The translations under genes and the position numbers were made by a program. 49,099 nt of DNA from an uncultured Bacteroidales bacterium (GTDB lineage: Bacteria > Bacteroidota > Bacteroidia > Bacteroidales > UBA932): contig CAMOTB010000005.1 of NCBI GenBank assembly GCA_946625485.1, positions 1-49,099 on the forward strand, given 5' to 3'. The notes beneath the pieces were generated by a model. It was not told the DNA's origin. It did not search any database and was given only the letters and a program-made list of their open reading frames with translations. Shown here piece after piece: positions 46,166-49,099 of this stretch (its first letter is position 1; each line of letters begins with the position of its first letter).

Positions 46166-47050
46166 TTACCGGTCGAGATCTTTCAGGACATCGTTGAGAA
46201 GGAGCCGGGTGCCGATGGTGGCGGGAGCGAGGGGGAGGCGAACGCAGTCTTCGCAGAGCTCAAGGATGGAAAGCGCCGCCTTGACCGGGATCGGGTTGCT
46301 TTCCACGAAACAGGCCTTGTAGAGGGGCGAGAGGTAGTGGTGCAGCGAGCGGGCGGCGGCCAGGTCTCCCTGCGAGACGGCTTCGCAGAGCGCCGCGACG
46401 GCTCCTGGGACGATGTTGGACGCAACAGAGATGACCCCGTGCGCGCCCGTCGCCATCAGGGCGAAGGTCAATTCGTCATCGCCGCTCAGCACGGCGAAGC
46501 CTTCGGGGGCGCGGCGGATGATCTCGGAAGCCTGGGAGTAATTGCCGGAAGCCTCCTTGATGCCTGCGATGCCCGGCACTTCGGTCGCCAGACGGATCAC
46601 CGTGTCCGGCAGCATGTTGGCGCCCGTGCGTCCGGGGACGTTGTAGATGATGATCGGGATCTTCGTCTCCCCGGCCACGGCCTGGAAATAGCGGAACATC
46701 CCCTCTTGCGTCGGCTTGTTGTAGAACGGAACGACGACGAGCAGGGCGTCCGGTTTCAGGGGAGCGAGCAGCCGCAGGTTGCGCAGCGTCCCCTCGAGGC
46801 TGTTGCTGCCGATGCCTGGCATCACCGGAAGGCCGCCGCAGTGTTCCTTCGTGATCCGGAGCAGCTCGACCTTCTCCTTGTCTGTCAGGGCCGGCGTCTC
46901 TCCCGTCGTGCCCAGCGGAACCAGGAAATCCACGCCGCCCGCGACCTGGCGGTCCACCAATGCTGCAAAGACCTCATAATCAACATTCCCTTCCTTATCA
47001 AAAGGCGTCACCAACGCGGTGCCGCAACCGTGAAGCAGTAGTTTTTCCAT
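46166..47050 (-). CDS. dapA: 4-hydroxy-tetrahydrodipicolinate synthase
   Basis: GCGTALVTPFDKEGNVDYE; PLGTTGETPALTDKEK; IYNVPGRTGANML; GIKEASGN. Confidence 0.97.
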   Translation of the reverse strand: MEKLLLHGCGTALVTPFDKEGNVDYEVFAALVDRQVAGGVDFLVPLGTTGETPALTDKEKVELLRITKEHCGGLPVMPGIGSNSLEGTLRNLRLLAPLKPDALLVVVPFYNKPTQEGMFRYFQAVAGETKIPIIIYNVPGRTGANMLPDTVIRLATEVPGIAGIKEASGNYSQASEIIRRAPEGFAVLSGDDELTFALMATGAHGVISVASNIVPGAVAALCEAVSQGDLAAARSLHHYLSPLYKACFVESNPIPVKAALSILELCEDCVRLPLAPATIGTRLLLNDVLKDLDR

Positions 47051-47052
47051 GC

Positions 47053-47790
47053 TTAAAAGTAATAGCGGAGCCCGGCGGAGAGCGCCAGATGCCCCAAACC
47101 CATGTATTCGTCCTTGTCCAAATCGATCCGCTGATCCTTTCCGTTCATGGTCAGCGTGTAGTGAGTCAGCGTCCCGGATATCATGTTGAAATCGATTCCG
47201 GCCGCCAGGTGTTTCGTGATGCCGAAATCATAACCCAGCTCAAACTGAAGTCCCAGGGTGCCGCCGGCCTGTTTCGCCGGATCAATCACCATGCCGACAT
47301 CCTGATATCCCAGGTAACCGAGACCGTAATTGATGAAAAAGGCGTTGCGTCCGGTCCGGCTGAGCCAGCGATAGGATAGGAGGGGACCGGCATACCAGAT
47401 GTCGATCCGGTCCTTGAGCGTTCCCGCCCGGGTGCTGCCGTTTTCATAGGTGAGGCTGACCTGGCTCTCATGGGACACCCGTATGTCGTTGAATTTGGCG
47501 CCGATCCCCAACGCATCCGTAAAGAACCAGGTCAGGTCAGCTCCGACGGAGTAGCCCCAGCGGAGTTTTTTCTGGTAAGCGGCCCAGCCCGGATCCGTAC
47601 CAACTTCGATCTTTCCGGGGCGGAAGGCACCGCCGGCCTGGATGGCAACGCGCAGGGAAGAAACCTTCTCCTTGACGGAAAGGTCCGAGGTCACGATGAC
47701 GGGCTGCGATTCCTGACTGTCAGGCGTCTGTGCCGAAAGGATCGGCAACGTGGCCAGCAGCGTGACCAGACTGAATAAGATCTTTTTCAT
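47053..47790 (-). CDS. outer-membrane beta-barrel protein
   Basis: Signal peptide; beta-barrel-like alternation; terminal aromatic LSAGLRYYF. Confidence 0.75.
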   Translation of the reverse strand: MKKILFSLVTLLATLPILSAQTPDSQESQPVIVTSDLSVKEKVSSLRVAIQAGGAFRPGKIEVGTDPGWAAYQKKLRWGYSVGADLTWFFTDALGIGAKFNDIRVSHESQVSLTYENGSTRAGTLKDRIDIWYAGPLLSYRWLSRTGRNAFFINYGLGYLGYQDVGMVIDPAKQAGGTLGLQFELGYDFGITKHLAAGIDFNMISGTLTHYTLTMNGKDQRIDLDKDEYMGLGHLALSAGLRYYF

Positions 47791-47801
47791 ATCCCAGAAA
47801 T

Positions 47802-48524
47802 TTAATCGTTTCGGATTGCATCATACTCTGCCTTGCCGGAGACACGGGAGACTTTCTGCAGGTAAGGGTGTCCGATGAAGGCACCCATGCTGATTGAACA
47901 GCGGACATAGTACTCTTCTCCCAGTTTGACCTCCAGCGGCAGGGTGACCTTCGTCTCGGTCCGTCCCCAGATTTCCAACTGTCCTTCTTCATAGATCTTG
48001 ACTTCCGCTTTTGTACCGTTCTTGGCTCGGAAGACGGGCGTGTCGCCGATCCGGACATCGTAATTGACCAGCGGGCCGGCACTTCCGGCGGGCCGGTAGA
48101 AATAGATGATGGCATAGTCCGGGTGATCCGACTGGAAGGTCTGCTCTTGCTCCCACAACGGATGCGTCTCCGGTATGCGCAAGACGTCGGCTTCGATCCG
48201 GTGGATGGAGCTGAAACCGTCCGGCACCAGATGCCGCGTGATGCGCAGGACATTGCCGCCGGCTTGCCGGGCCTGATCCTTGGCCAGTTCCAATACGGCT
48301 TCGTAACCTCCTTCCTGGGTAGAGGTGAATCCGGTGTCTCCTATCTTGACCGTTCCGAGAATCTCCGTGCCGGCCAGCAGGGCTTGGGGCGTGTTTTCGT
48401 CCAATACGAGGACTTCCGCGTCCGGATCCAGCGCCGGATAGTCGGCGGACAGATGGGAAACGACTTTGGGGGAGCAGGCGAGGATCAACATGCCCGCCAG
48501 GCCCAGGAAAAGGAACTTTTTCAT
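47802..48524 (-). CDS. lipoprotein of unknown function
   Basis: MKKFLFLGLAGMLILACSPKVV lipobox; start overlaps dapB stop (ATGA). Confidence 0.8.
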   Translation of the reverse strand: MKKFLFLGLAGMLILACSPKVVSHLSADYPALDPDAEVLVLDENTPQALLAGTEILGTVKIGDTGFTSTQEGGYEAVLELAKDQARQAGGNVLRITRHLVPDGFSSIHRIEADVLRIPETHPLWEQEQTFQSDHPDYAIIYFYRPAGSAGPLVNYDVRIGDTPVFRAKNGTKAEVKIYEEGQLEIWGRTETKVTLPLEVKLGEEYYVRCSISMGAFIGHPYLQKVSRVSGKAEYDAIRND

Positions 48525-49099
48525 AATATCAAATCTTTGAATTCGTGGATGCCTTGCAGGCCGTCGGTGAGGAGGGCAGCGGCGACGGCGCCTTCGGCGA
48601 AGCCTTCACGGGAGAAGGCTTCGTGGGTGAAGGTCAGCTTGTCCACGCCGGAGAGGAAGGTCGCGGTATGGGTGCCGGGGACCTCCCCGATGCGCTGGGC
48701 GCCGATTTCGGGCTCCACGCCGAGCGTATCGGAGATGATTTTCCCGATGCTTTTGGCGGTGCCGGAAGGGGCGTCCAGCTTGTGGATATGGTGGATCTCA
48801 TCGACGCGGGGGGTGTAACCCTGGCCCTTCAGGACTTCGCAGGCGCGCTCCACGGCCGCGAAGAAGGCGTTGACACCGATGGAGAAGTTGGAGGCCCAGA
48901 CCATCGGGGTCCCGGCCGCCTCGAAGGCGGCGAATACTTTCTCCTTGATGTCGTACCAGCCCGTGGTGCCGATGACCGCCGCCTTGAACTTGCGGGCGAT
49001 CACCGGGTAATTGGCCCGGAAGGCCTCCGGGGTGGTGAAGTCGATGACCACGCTCTCGCGCGCCACCTCGTCGGGGACGTTGCAGACATCCTCCGAGGC
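48521..49099 (-). CDS. dapB: 4-hydroxy-tetrahydrodipicolinate reductase, N-terminus beyond the window
   Basis: VVIDFTTPEAF; GTTGW; ASNFSIGVNAFF; EIHHIHKLDAPSGTA. The frame stays open to the window edge; the M at 49066 is a GTG. Confidence 0.95.
   Translation of the reverse strand, partial: ASEDVCNVPDEVARESVVIDFTTPEAFRANYPVIARKFKAAVIGTTGWYDIKEKVFAAFEAAGTPMVWASNFSIGVNAFFAAVERACEVLKGQGYTPRVDEIHHIHKLDAPSGTAKSIGKIISDTLGVEPEIGAQRIGEVPGTHTATFLSGVDKLTFTHEAFSREGFAEGAVAAALLTDGLQGIHEFKDLIL

Noticed and set aside
46495-46515. CCTTCGGGGGCGCGG in dapA resembling the apex
   Set aside because: Encodes ordinary DapA sequence (APEGFAVL), no inverted arms
1-49099. tRNA/rRNA genes, prophage or IS transposase
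   Set aside because: No cloverleaf with CCA-end features, no rRNA-like stretches, and no transposase/integrase motifs recognised by eye; a tRNAscan-SE/ISfinder run would be decisive

Overview
This 49.1 kb window is a GC-rich Bacteroidota (probably Bacteroidales) chromosome segment; the evidence is SusC/SusD genes, TAnnTTTG -7 boxes and typical gene families. I support about 30 protein genes. They include a carbohydrate-utilisation cluster (mutarotase-like, MFS sugar porter, DUF4434-like, GH127-like), an eight-gene PUL-like operon (phosphoesterase fused to a GH99-like domain, SusE-like, SusC, SusD, GH99-like, small secreted protein, GH92, histidine phosphatase) and two unusual membrane-spanning regulators. 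They also include a TonB-family protein, a LytTR regulator, an acyl-CoA ligase/acyltransferase/ligase operon, GH29, murB-murA-ddh, GH106-like, a TonB receptor with a DUF4249-like lipoprotein, hicAB, and dapB-lipoprotein-OMP-dapA. The most interesting signal is a set of palindromic elements lying IN FRAME inside at least three unrelated ORFs: the mutarotase-like gene, the DUF4434-like gene and the core gene murB. They share a CCCTTCGGGGAAkGCwCCCC apex, but each has different 19-21 bp self-complementary arms. This resembles Rickettsia palindromic elements in concept, but the sequence is not one I recognise. A second signal is a pair of 51-bp-period arrays about 38 kb apart in opposite orientation, one starting on the stop codon of a GH gene. 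A third is a 51-bp-spaced double dyad upstream of a TonB receptor. Everything here comes from reading the sequence; no database search was run.
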